DNA of 9,803 nt, taken from positions 1 to 9,803 of the forward strand of contig SLOH01000125.1 in assembly GCA_007132595.1 (NCBI GenBank). Reading direction: 5' to 3'. Of this stretch, positions 1 through 6,291 are shown piece by piece; position 1 is the first letter of the stretch; every line of letters starts with the position of its first letter. A program made the position numbers and the translations under genes. This DNA comes from Waddliaceae bacterium (GTDB taxonomy: Bacteria; Chlamydiota; Chlamydiia; Chlamydiales; SLOH01). The notes under the pieces are model-generated. The model did no database searches. It was not told the DNA's origin and was given only the letters and a program-made list of their open reading frames with translations.

Positions 1-10
1 TCCGGTTTTT

Positions 11-814
11 TTACTCCCATTTCTTTTCTTTTATCTTCGGATTTCTTTCTTCCTCGCTCGCCTCGATTATCGGTTTGAGTTTCGCTGAAAACAGCACGTG
101 GGAGAGTCCCCCCTCTTGAAACAGAAACTGACTGACTCGCTCCAACCACTCGCGATTTAAAGATCTTTGGACGAAGGAAAAGATAGGAGAGATCGCTCTC
201 CAGATGTAGACCATCGGTTTTGCGCTATTCATTTGGAACCACATTTTGGAAAGGCCGCTTTTTTCAGCGACTTTCTTTTCTCGGTAGCCAGCCTCTTTCG
301 AGGCTCTGATAAACTTTTCCGGAGCAGTTAAAAGATGATGCACACTGTAGTAGAGACGTTCATTGAAAAGCGCGCTTTCTTCAATCATAAACTCAGTTTG
401 AATTAACTTCGCAAGGCGCAATGCCGGATCTTCCGTTCTGTAATCAAGCGATGAGGAGATGAGAATCTCTCCCTCTTCCTTTAGAATTCTTGCAAGCTCC
501 ATCATTAAGAGCCTTTGCTCTTTGGTCTTTAGCTTTGCAATTGAGCGAATGCACAGAACATAGTCGTATTCCTTGCTTTCAAGAGTGATCCTCGGTAGCG
601 CATCGCTTGTGTTATCTAAAGATTCAGCGCAAACACCGCGCTTGACAAGCTCACCAATGAGATACATGTCTTTCGAACCAATATAGGCGATCTTTTTATC
701 CGGAAGTGCGCTCGGAAGAGCTAAGAGAATTCGATCGGCTTCAATCTTTTCAATCCCTTGGACTTGCGGAGCTTCGGAAGCGCTTGTTTTTTTGACCATG
801 CGTAATTGATTCAT
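11..814 (-). CDS. Methyltransferase-fold protein with degenerate SAM-binding loop
   Basis: Predicted 267-residue cytoplasmic protein. Residues 42-48 (IAYIGSK) sit where a class I SAM-dependent methyltransferase has its motif I (hhDxGxGxG), followed by a helix (LIGELVKRG). Residues 83-95 (YDYVLCIRSIAKL) and 107-120 (LARILKEEGEILIS) match the usual 'fDlVl...hl' and 'ArvLkpGGrLliS' strands. Residues 166-182 resemble the late 'F...aGF' segment. The motif I acidic residue and the later glycines are missing, so SAM binding is doubtful. The C-terminus is Lys/Glu-rich. I chose the ATG at 814 because it lies 1 nt after the stop of the upstream gene (TAA-A-ATG), which suggests translational coupling. 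The frame stays open upstream to an ATG at 904, but that would overlap the neighbour by 89 nt. The fold is moderately supported; the substrate is unknown. Confidence 0.7.
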   Translation of the reverse strand: MNQLRMVKKTSASEAPQVQGIEKIEADRILLALPSALPDKKIAYIGSKDMYLIGELVKRGVCAESLDNTSDALPRITLESKEYDYVLCIRSIAKLKTKEQRLLMMELARILKEEGEILISSSLDYRTEDPALRLAKLIQTEFMIEESALFNERLYYSVHHLLTAPEKFIRASKEAGYREKKVAEKSGLSKMWFQMNSAKPMVYIWRAISPIFSFVQRSLNREWLERVSQFLFQEGGLSHVLFSAKLKPIIEASEEERNPKIKEKKWE

Positions 815-815
815 T

Positions 816-2708
816 TTATAACTCGTGTAGTAGTTCGTAAAGAGTGAGATCTTTTGGACACTCGGTATACTCCTTGTTGATGAAGAGTCGAAACCAAATC
901 TCAAGTGTCAAGATGAGCCAGAGCTGTTTAAATGCGCGTTCACTTTGGGGAAATTTATCGATCCGCCGCTTTAGCCACTCTTCAGAAATAATACCCGTCT
1001 CCACCAGCGTTCCGCTCAGCAGTAGGGTGAAATACCTCTGCATGTGACTAGTCCCAAGCCAATCGCGCAAGGCAGTGATATAATTCGGATGGGTGAAATC
1101 CAGCTCTTCTCCTCGGAATGTGTCGCTAATCAATTGATTTAAATAAAAGTTTGGAGACTCTTGGCAGGCGATGTTCTGCTCAAATTTTCCCGCCAGCATG
1201 CAGGCGAGCCTCGCATCAAGAAACGGCGTATGCCACACGACCCCTTGGGCTGAGAGGAGGCGCTCCCACTGGATGGCGTAAAAATCGGGAATAATCGTTT
1301 TCATATTGTAGTAGAGAACTGACGCAAGCGATGAGGGAAGTAGGTTTAGGTGCTCGAGATTCTGTAGGTGCGTCTTGATATCAAAAATTTCAGATAGTTT
1401 AGGAGCGGCTTTTGTAAGCTCAACAGAGTTGATTTTCGAATACATTTCAATCCCGACAAAGTTCCAGGGAGGCATCTGTTTTTTTCTTAAGAGAGAAAGA
1501 GCCCATTTCGGGTGGATCGTTTTGAGAAGCGGAGCTATCGCATATCGAATCAAGAACTGTCCCAAGTCCGTTAGAGTCGTTTTGTCTATCACCGTATCTT
1601 TCATGTTAGCGTATTTCGATTGCGGCGACAGGATGTCCTCGCACCCATGTTGAGAGAAAAGCGTGCCGGTGATCGGAGCTGCCATTTCACCCAGCTTGTA
1701 TTGGATCAGGGCAAGGGGGGATGAAATCGGTTCGTCGAGATTCCAAACGACCGGAATCAGTTGATCCAGATACGTCTCTTTTTCTAAGTAACGGGTATGA
1801 TGCGAAATATCAAGAGCTTTTGCAACGTTGGCCGCTCGATGGATAAAATCGTTGGATTGCCCCTCATAACCGATAGAAAAACTGTGCAAGTTTTCTTTAG
1901 AGACATGTGCCAAGAGAGACTGTCCAAGAAGAGCCGAACCTAAGTTGCCGACTCCAACAAAACCTACCGCATCGTCTGTCGAAATTCTTTGGGCGACCGC
2001 TTGATGTAGAGTTTCATCGATTGAGTGAATCAGCTCTTGATCAAGGCTTTTGGACTGATTGTCGAAGCACTCGTAGTAAGACCAGTACTGAATGATTTTT
2101 TGGAAACCATCTAAATCATACTGCAGATAGTGGCCGGCGGGGAGTTTATTTACGCTCTGGATGATTGAAAGTTCAAGGGGAGTGGATCCTAGGTAAAGAT
2201 AGGCAGCAACAGCTTGTGGATCCGGCACCGCTTGAACAAGCTTTGACTTAAGCAGCGCCTTAATATGACTTGAGAAAATAAAATGGGTATCATCATGGTA
2301 CCAATAGAGGCGTTTAATCCCGATGCGATCGCGCGCAAGCAATAGACGTCTTTTGTTTCTGTCGTAAATAAAGAGGACAAACTCGCCCTCAAGTTTGCAA
2401 AACAGCTTGGAATTCCATTCATGATATCCATGGGCAATCACCTCGGGTAAAGTGCATTCATCAATCTTATAGCCCTTGCCTTTAAGCTCTTGTCTAAGCA
2501 CATCGTGGTTGGTAATCGAGCCGTCAATGCCGACGATGATCCCTTGCTTTTCATTAACAGCAAGAGGGCTGTCACTGACGCCTAGCTCCGTTTTATCAAA
2601 AACACCTGAATCTATCGACCCATCCGGCTGAATCACCGTGAGCATATGATCGACCAGGTGATCAATATGATAGACGTCCGGATAAGTAATCCCTGCGATC
2701 CCCGGCAT
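816..2708 (-). CDS. Asparagine synthetase (AsnB)-like protein with both active sites degenerate
   Basis: 630 residues, collinear with glutamine-dependent asparagine synthetases. The N-terminal class II glutamine-amidotransferase domain (about 1-155) begins MPGIAG instead of MCGIAG, so the catalytic Cys2 is Pro. The NGEIYNY-type loop reads DGSITNH (62-68), while LEGEFVLFIYD (106-116) and LLLARDRIGIK (122-132) are well kept. In the C-terminal synthetase domain the ATP-pyrophosphatase loop SGGLDSS is replaced by GVGNLGS (252-258), and LSGEGADELFGGY corresponds to LFSQHGCEDILSPQSKY (350-366). FSIGYEG (277-283), DEPISSPLA (325-333) and TPFLDARL (494-501) remain recognisable. Glutaminase and ATP chemistry are therefore probably lost although the frame is intact. 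The start is supported by AGGAG at 2713-2717, which lies just past the stop of the porin gene (gap 11 nt). It probably shares an mRNA with that gene and with the methyltransferase-like gene downstream. The present function is unknown. Confidence 0.88.
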   Translation of the reverse strand: MPGIAGITYPDVYHIDHLVDHMLTVIQPDGSIDSGVFDKTELGVSDSPLAVNEKQGIIVGIDGSITNHDVLRQELKGKGYKIDECTLPEVIAHGYHEWNSKLFCKLEGEFVLFIYDRNKRRLLLARDRIGIKRLYWYHDDTHFIFSSHIKALLKSKLVQAVPDPQAVAAYLYLGSTPLELSIIQSVNKLPAGHYLQYDLDGFQKIIQYWSYYECFDNQSKSLDQELIHSIDETLHQAVAQRISTDDAVGFVGVGNLGSALLGQSLLAHVSKENLHSFSIGYEGQSNDFIHRAANVAKALDISHHTRYLEKETYLDQLIPVVWNLDEPISSPLALIQYKLGEMAAPITGTLFSQHGCEDILSPQSKYANMKDTVIDKTTLTDLGQFLIRYAIAPLLKTIHPKWALSLLRKKQMPPWNFVGIEMYSKINSVELTKAAPKLSEIFDIKTHLQNLEHLNLLPSSLASVLYYNMKTIIPDFYAIQWERLLSAQGVVWHTPFLDARLACMLAGKFEQNIACQESPNFYLNQLISDTFRGEELDFTHPNYITALRDWLGTSHMQRYFTLLLSGTLVETGIISEEWLKRRIDKFPQSERAFKQLWLILTLEIWFRLFINKEYTECPKDLTLYELLHEL

Positions 2709-2719
2709 AAATCTCCTAT

Positions 2720-3730
2720 CTAAAAGAAGTATGTCCCTCTAAAAACTACCCCATGAATTGTCATGGCTGAAGAGGGAGTTTGATGTAATGTCGGCTGAAA
2801 GTTTTCAAGATCGGCATTTGGTCGTGAAATATTGACCCAGTGATGCAGCTCATAGCCAAAGTCCCATCGAAGCCAGGCGCAATCAAGAAAGCAAGACTCG
2901 AAAGAGAGACCGGCACCTAAATGGATTCCACCGATCGGATTGCAATGATCGTGATCGACATTGAGGACAAGCACCCCTTCTCGAGTTTCACTGCTAGTTG
3001 GAATATTGCCATCCGGGAAAATATTATCAAACAAACGCTCGGTTATTTTAATATTTCCCTCAAGAAGCGAGCCTGCGCATTGTGTGTAGAAATACCACTT
3101 TCCCATCAAGGTGAACTGGTACTCAACGCCAGCGTGAACGCCAACGGCAAAGTTGTCATAATTGGAGCGAATCAAGCGGTCTTCTACCTCCATACCGGAC
3201 GCATTTTGCCCCACAAACTTAGTCTCAAATGTTTGATCTAGCCAAAGCGCGCGAAAGCCAAATAGCGGGCGGATATTGCCGCAGCCATCTATCTCAAAAT
3301 CATTTGTCAACAATACATCAAATGTTTTGTAATCGACTTGATTTCTTGATTCTAAGAAGACAGGTGCACCGTTCACATTTGGAAACTCTCGGAATTTTCC
3401 ATTTGCGGATTCAGAAAAAGAGGTGTAAACCGCATAGATGCCGCCTCGACCCTCTCCGAACCGGTAGCCAAATAGAGCGCGCCATCCAAAATCCCAATCA
3501 TAATTTGTATAATCGACTGTTGAAACAGGCGTTGCATTCTCAATCTCTGTCTCCACTCGAATTGCCGGCCCCTTCTGAGCAATGGTCCAGTATAGCGTGT
3601 CTTTTCCAAAAACAAAGCCGCAGTTGTCTTGCCAACTCCAGTTGCAGTCAAATGGCGAATCTGCACAAAAGCCACTGAGATTCAGCGTCAAACCCATTAG
3701 AAAAGCAATAAGTATATTTTTTTGTCTCAT
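2720..3730 (-). CDS. MOMP-like / Lpg1974-family outer-membrane beta-barrel protein
   Basis: 336 residues. An N-terminal signal peptide (basic MRQK, hydrophobic core, likely cleavage after FCA at residue 23) is followed by alternating aromatic/polar strands typical of an outer-membrane barrel. The C-terminus is Tyr-Phe-Phe, fitting the terminal beta-signal read by the BAM machinery. It shares blocks with the second barrel protein at 4459-5427: LYWT-x2-QKG near residue 46, RP-x2-GFRALW-x-DQ-x-FE, SLL-x-G-x-I, HC-x-PI-x-G and ESC. The mature part has seven Cys, which could form disulfides as in the chlamydial outer-membrane complex. The family is pore-forming, but the substrate cannot be told. 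It is the first gene of a likely operon with the AsnB-like and methyltransferase-like genes. The start is preceded by a purine-rich GGGTAGAGG at 3733-3741. Confidence 0.85.
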   Translation of the reverse strand: MRQKNILIAFLMGLTLNLSGFCADSPFDCNWSWQDNCGFVFGKDTLYWTIAQKGPAIRVETEIENATPVSTVDYTNYDWDFGWRALFGYRFGEGRGGIYAVYTSFSESANGKFREFPNVNGAPVFLESRNQVDYKTFDVLLTNDFEIDGCGNIRPLFGFRALWLDQTFETKFVGQNASGMEVEDRLIRSNYDNFAVGVHAGVEYQFTLMGKWYFYTQCAGSLLEGNIKITERLFDNIFPDGNIPTSSETREGVLVLNVDHDHCNPIGGIHLGAGLSFESCFLDCAWLRWDFGYELHHWVNISRPNADLENFQPTLHQTPSSAMTIHGVVFRGTYFF

Positions 3731-3757
3731 GACCTCTACCCTGAAAAATAATTTTAC

Positions 3758-3787
3758 GTTATATCTGCTTTAAACAGGAAATGCAAA
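3758..3787 (-). promoter_or_regulatory. Candidate sigma-70/66-type promoter for the first porin operon
   Basis: On the minus strand a -35-like TTTGCA (3782-3787) is followed 18 nt later by a -10-like TATAAC (3758-3763), about 28 nt upstream of the porin start codon. The -10 is five of six to TATAAT. The element overlaps the start of the divergent hydrolase gene, so the two genes share a very short control region. Confidence 0.35.
3776..3779 (+). promoter_or_regulatory. Ribosome binding site deciding the hydrolase start
   Basis: AGGA lies only 1 nt from the ATG at 3781 but 7 nt from the in-frame ATG at 3787. The second spacing is the usual one, so 3787 is the preferred start and the first two codons are probably not translated. 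Confidence 0.55.
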
Positions 3788-4419
3788 TGACTTTTATCTT
3801 TGAGCAAATTAAAACTGGCGGCGACCGAAACTTTGGCTATCTGATCGGAGACAGAGAGAGTCAAAGCAGCATCGTCATTGACCCTTCCTATCGACCGGAA
3901 CTCTTCGTTGAAAGAGCAAAAGCGCAAGGGGTAAATATTCAGGCGATATTTAACACCCACTTGCACAGCGATCACACGAATGGAAATACAGCCGTTCAGA
4001 AGCAGACAGGAGCGAAGATTTTTCAGTTCGGCAAGGACCTTGAAGAGGGGAGCGTGATTAACGTTGGACGCTATGACATCCAGGTGCTTCACACCCCCGG
4101 TCACACCGAAGACCATGTGGTTTTTTACGAACCGAAGTATCAGCTCGCCTTCACAGGAGATCATTTGTTTGTTGGCAAGATTGGGGGAACTAGCAGCGAG
4201 GCGGCAGCCAAGCAGCAGCATGAAAGTCTGCAAAGGCTACTGACTGAACTTCCGGAGACTTCAACCGTCTGGCCCGGACACGATGTGGGATGCAGGCCCT
4301 CCTCTACACTCTATTTGGAGAGCAAAACCAATCCGTTCTTAGTTGCTGAATCACTCGATGCGTTTCTTGAAATGAAAGAGAAGTGGGCAGACTATAAAAA
4401 AGAAATGGGCCTCAAATAG
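3787..4419 (+). CDS. Metallo-beta-lactamase-fold hydrolase, glyoxalase II-like
   Basis: 210 residues from the ATG at 3787 (212 from 3781). The complete dinuclear metal site of the family is visible: T-H-L-H-S-D-H at 57-63 (His58, His60, Asp62, His63), His106 in HTPGHT, Asp125 in FTGDHLF and His165 in WPGHDVG. The stretch FVGKIGGT and the C-terminal GHDVG-x-RPSSTLYLE-x-KTNPFL resemble the hydroxyacylglutathione-hydrolase/ETHE1-like branch, which hydrolyses thioesters or oxidises persulfides. The exact substrate cannot be assigned from sequence alone. There is no signal peptide, so it is probably cytoplasmic. The gene stands alone: divergent from one porin and convergent with its paralogue. Confidence 0.9.
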   Translation: MTFIFEQIKTGGDRNFGYLIGDRESQSSIVIDPSYRPELFVERAKAQGVNIQAIFNTHLHSDHTNGNTAVQKQTGAKIFQFGKDLEEGSVINVGRYDIQVLHTPGHTEDHVVFYEPKYQLAFTGDHLFVGKIGGTSSEAAAKQQHESLQRLLTELPETSTVWPGHDVGCRPSSTLYLESKTNPFLVAESLDAFLEMKEKWADYKKEMGLK

Positions 4420-4427
4420 AGACCCAT
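4405..4427 (+). terminator. Hairpin across the hydrolase stop codon
   Basis: ATGGGCCTC (4405-4413) pairs with GAGACCCAT (4419-4427) around the loop AAATA, with one mismatch. The stem includes the TAG stop. No T-tract follows, so it is either a weak terminator or a 3'-end stabilising stem. Confidence 0.35.
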
Positions 4428-4435
4428 TGAAAGGA

Positions 4436-4457
4436 AATACTGAATCATTCAGATATT
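4436..4457. terminator. Hairpin between convergent genes, possible bidirectional terminator
   Basis: AATACTGAA (4436-4444) pairs with TTCAG-A-TATT (4448-4457), with one bulged A and loop TCA. It fills the 39-bp gap between the convergent hydrolase and second porin stops. It is AT-rich, without a strong T-run on either side. Confidence 0.35.
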
Positions 4458-4458
4458 C

Positions 4459-5427
4459 CTAAAAGAAGAGGCTCAATTTCAGAGTGCCGCCGTGAAGCAT
4501 AATTGAATCATTGATGATGCCTCTTGCATCGCCAGACTCAAAGAGATCGTGCGTCCCTTCCGTTACGGAGAACCACTGGTTGAACTCATATCCAAGGTCA
4601 AGTCTAAATCGCATGAGAGTGTTGCATAAACAGTAGCAAGACTCCCAGCCAATCCCGGTCCCAAGAGAAAGGCCGGCAATCGGACCGCAATGCTTGTCGC
4701 TTCTCACCACTTGCTCAAGCGTATCAGACGTATGTGTCGATTGAATCTCTCCATCTAACAGAGAGGCAGAAGAGGACTGCCAGAAACTAAATCCACTTGT
4801 CACATCCCATCTGTAGTCAAGACCCGCATACATCCCTTTGGCAAATAGCGCGCTTTTTTCGGTGACATCATCGGTGACTGTGTTGCTTGGAATCTGCTCT
4901 GACTGCGATTCAAATCTCTGATCGATCCAGAGCGCCCGGAATCCAACAAAGGGACGAAGCTCGCTCCAGCATGTAAAGTCGCAAGGATTTTCAAATACGA
5001 TATCCGCTGTGCGGTAGTCAAGAGATGCTTTTCCGCTATAGATGATCGATTGCTGTTCCTGGGTACCTATCGCCGCTTGGGTAATCACCTCGACGCTATC
5101 TTTTGTCGTATTGCTCCAATAGGTGTATGCAGACCGAACCACCCATTGATTTGTGCCCCCTCTGTACCCCGCATGCAGACGGAAGCCGGGAGTCCAGCCA
5201 TGATCAAGCGAGTATCTGGTAAACCCTTCATCTGATACTCCAGGTGGATTATCTGGAAAAGTGCCCTCTATTGTGGCAAAATCCAATCCTTTTTGTGTGG
5301 CTGTCCAGTAAAGAAGTTCGCCCGCTAAAAAGGTCCCGCGCTCATCGTCGTAGTAAATGCTTGCGGCATGCGCGCACTGGACGCTTGCAAGGATAATAAA
5401 AAGAAATTTTACGGTTGTATTTCGCAC
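4459..5427 (-). CDS. Second MOMP-like / Lpg1974-family outer-membrane beta-barrel protein
   Basis: 322 residues, a paralogue of the barrel protein at 2720-3730. It has a signal peptide with likely cleavage after AHA (residues 20-22), then LLYWTATQKG near residue 38, RPFVGFRALWIDQRFES in the middle, SASLLDGEI, HCGPIAGLSLGTGIGWESC and a terminal Leu-Phe-Phe. Both proteins keep HC-x-PI-x-G and ESC at equivalent places. The mature part has six Cys, two of them in NPCDFTC and three in ESCYCLC, compatible with disulfide bonding in the envelope. The start is GTG at 5427, supported by GGAG at 5435-5438 with a 7-nt spacer; the first ATG would lie far inside the barrel. It is probably a pore-forming outer-membrane protein. 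The gene is likely monocistronic and ends convergently against the hydrolase gene. Confidence 0.85.
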   Translation of the reverse strand: MRNTTVKFLFIILASVQCAHAASIYYDDERGTFLAGELLYWTATQKGLDFATIEGTFPDNPPGVSDEGFTRYSLDHGWTPGFRLHAGYRGGTNQWVVRSAYTYWSNTTKDSVEVITQAAIGTQEQQSIIYSGKASLDYRTADIVFENPCDFTCWSELRPFVGFRALWIDQRFESQSEQIPSNTVTDDVTEKSALFAKGMYAGLDYRWDVTSGFSFWQSSSASLLDGEIQSTHTSDTLEQVVRSDKHCGPIAGLSLGTGIGWESCYCLCNTLMRFRLDLGYEFNQWFSVTEGTHDLFESGDARGIINDSIMLHGGTLKLSLFF

Positions 5428-5434
5428 GATTTGA

Positions 5435-5438
5435 CTCC
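5435..5438 (-). promoter_or_regulatory. Shine-Dalgarno site supporting the GTG start of the second porin
   Basis: The minus strand reads GGAG, 7 nt, GTG. This is the best ribosome binding site around the 5' end and places the start immediately before the signal peptide. Confidence 0.6.
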
Positions 5439-5460
5439 AAAATAACGATTAGAACCATCA

Positions 5461-5489
5461 TTCATACTTGGAATAGGGATAAAAGTAAA
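5461..5489 (-). promoter_or_regulatory. Candidate promoter of the second porin
   Basis: On the minus strand TTTACT (5484-5489), a 17-nt spacer and TATGAA (5461-5466) give four of six matches in each box. The implied transcript start lies about 27 nt before the GTG codon. The rest of 5490-5610 shows only a short dyad, GACTC/GAGTC near 5490-5508, and no convincing gene. Confidence 0.3.
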
Positions 5490-5610
5490 GACTCCACTCG
5501 GTAGAGTCAGATTTACGTGAGACGCTTATTTCAAGACGGGCGGATTGGCTTAAACGCGGCGCTGCAGATTTGAAAGTCCAGGAGAAACACACTGCGCTTA
5601 ATTTTACCCT

Positions 5611-5775
5611 TAGGAACCCCTGATAAACTCAGGTTTATTAAATTTAGACTGAATTTTTTCTGAAATTTGAAAAAACAATCGAACTTAACTACTTGATAGT
5701 TAAGTGAGTGCGTTTTTGTCGAATTTAGGGAAAAAGGCACTAAATTTAAAATGCTGAGTTTATCAGGGGTTCCTA
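5611..5775. mobile_element. MITE-like palindromic element with TA at both ends
   Basis: The outer 22 bp at 5611-5632 are the exact reverse complement of 5754-5775. If TA (5611-5612 and 5774-5775) is the duplicated target, the element is 5613-5773 (161 bp) with 20-bp terminal inverted repeats starting GGAACCCC. The palindrome continues inward about one axis near 5694. TTAAATTTAG at 5638-5647 pairs with 5740-5749, TTTTT at 5654-5658 with 5731-5735, AAATT at 5663-5667 with 5722-5726, and AAAAA at 5671-5675 with 5713-5717. A perfect 9-bp stem (5683-5691 with 5697-5705) closes on loop CTTGA. There is no convincing coding frame inside. TA duplications and size fit non-autonomous IS630/Tc1-mariner derivatives. 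A structured RNA or chromosomal hairpin element is the alternative. Confidence 0.7.
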
Positions 5776-5784
5776 TGATCTCAT

Positions 5785-6228
5785 TTATCCCCCAGAGGGT
5801 GAGGGAGGAGTTGCTTCATAGCATGCGGAGATGCGCTCAAATGCGCTTTGATAAATATAGTTAAATGTTTGATCGATCACAACAGGGTTTGTCACACCGT
5901 TCTGTAAAAGAACGCCCGTATAGATTCTTCTCGCCTCTTGATATAGTAGCTCAAATGCTGCTTCTCGCTGAAAGGGGCGACGCATGGGGTTTTGGCTCAT
6001 CGCCCTTGCGCGCGCTGTGATCGCTGCCGGCAGGCGCCTTTGCTCCCTGTTTAAATCCCCAATGATCGGATACCATAGACTTTGCGAAACGTTTGATAGA
6101 GAAAGAGCTTCGCTAATCGCTTTTTGACTAAAAAAATTTTGCTGCAACTCCCTAAAACAGCCGGGCGTATCATCGAAGGAAAACAGATGCGCGGCAAAGA
6201 ATAACAAAGGACAAAGAAAGAGTTTCAT
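5785..6228 (-). CDS. Small secreted protein of unknown function
   Basis: 147 residues with a clear signal peptide (MKLFLCPLLFFAAHLFS, cleavage near residue 17). The mature part is mostly helical by composition, with Arg-rich segments (LNREQRRLPAAITARARA, near 58-75), two Cys at the ends (one in PGCF, one in ACYE) that could pair, and a short PPSPSGG tail. It is divergent from folD with a 63-bp gap. In Chlamydia trachomatis a small hypothetical gene (CT079) also lies next to folD, from memory. This may be its counterpart, but I cannot align the two here. No strong Shine-Dalgarno precedes the ATG. The palindromic element begins 9 bp after the stop. No function can be given. Confidence 0.7.
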   Translation of the reverse strand: MKLFLCPLLFFAAHLFSFDDTPGCFRELQQNFFSQKAISEALSLSNVSQSLWYPIIGDLNREQRRLPAAITARARAMSQNPMRRPFQREAAFELLYQEARRIYTGVLLQNGVTNPVVIDQTFNYIYQSAFERISACYEATPPSPSGG

Positions 6229-6243
6229 GAATTCTGATTAACA

Positions 6244-6259
6244 AACAATCCTTATTGTT
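6244..6259. promoter_or_regulatory. Short dyad between divergent genes, possible operator
   Basis: AACAAT-CCTT-ATTGTT is a perfect 6-bp dyad in the 63-bp gap between the secreted-protein gene and folD. It overlaps the candidate -35 box of folD. It could bind a dimeric regulator, but a dyad this short and AT-rich may be chance. Confidence 0.2.
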
Positions 6260-6283
6260 CACAACTGAATTTTTTGATATAGT
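6255..6283 (+). promoter_or_regulatory. Candidate folD promoter
   Basis: TTGTTC (6255-6260), a 17-nt spacer and TATAGT (6278-6283, five of six to consensus). The transcript would start near 6290, only a couple of bases before the ATG at 6292, giving an almost leaderless message. The purine-rich AAGAGG at 6284-6289 would then not be transcribed, which counts against the assignment. Confidence 0.35.
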
Positions 6284-6291
6284 AAGAGGTT

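Noticed and set aside
816..904. N-terminal extension of the methyltransferase-like protein to the ATG at 904
   Set aside because: It would overlap the upstream gene by 89 nt; the ATG at 814 directly after the stop is a better start.
3229..3678. 149-residue plus-strand open frame opposite the first porin
   Set aside because: The minus-strand frame has a signal peptide, barrel features and a paralogue; the plus-strand frame has none.
3754..4233. 159-residue open frame antisense to the hydrolase
   Set aside because: It lies opposite a gene with a complete metal-binding signature; the antisense translation shows no domain.
5531..5740. 69-residue minus-strand open frame across the palindrome
   Set aside because: It runs through the inverted repeat arms and AT-rich core, has no ribosome binding site, and its sequence is explained by the palindrome.
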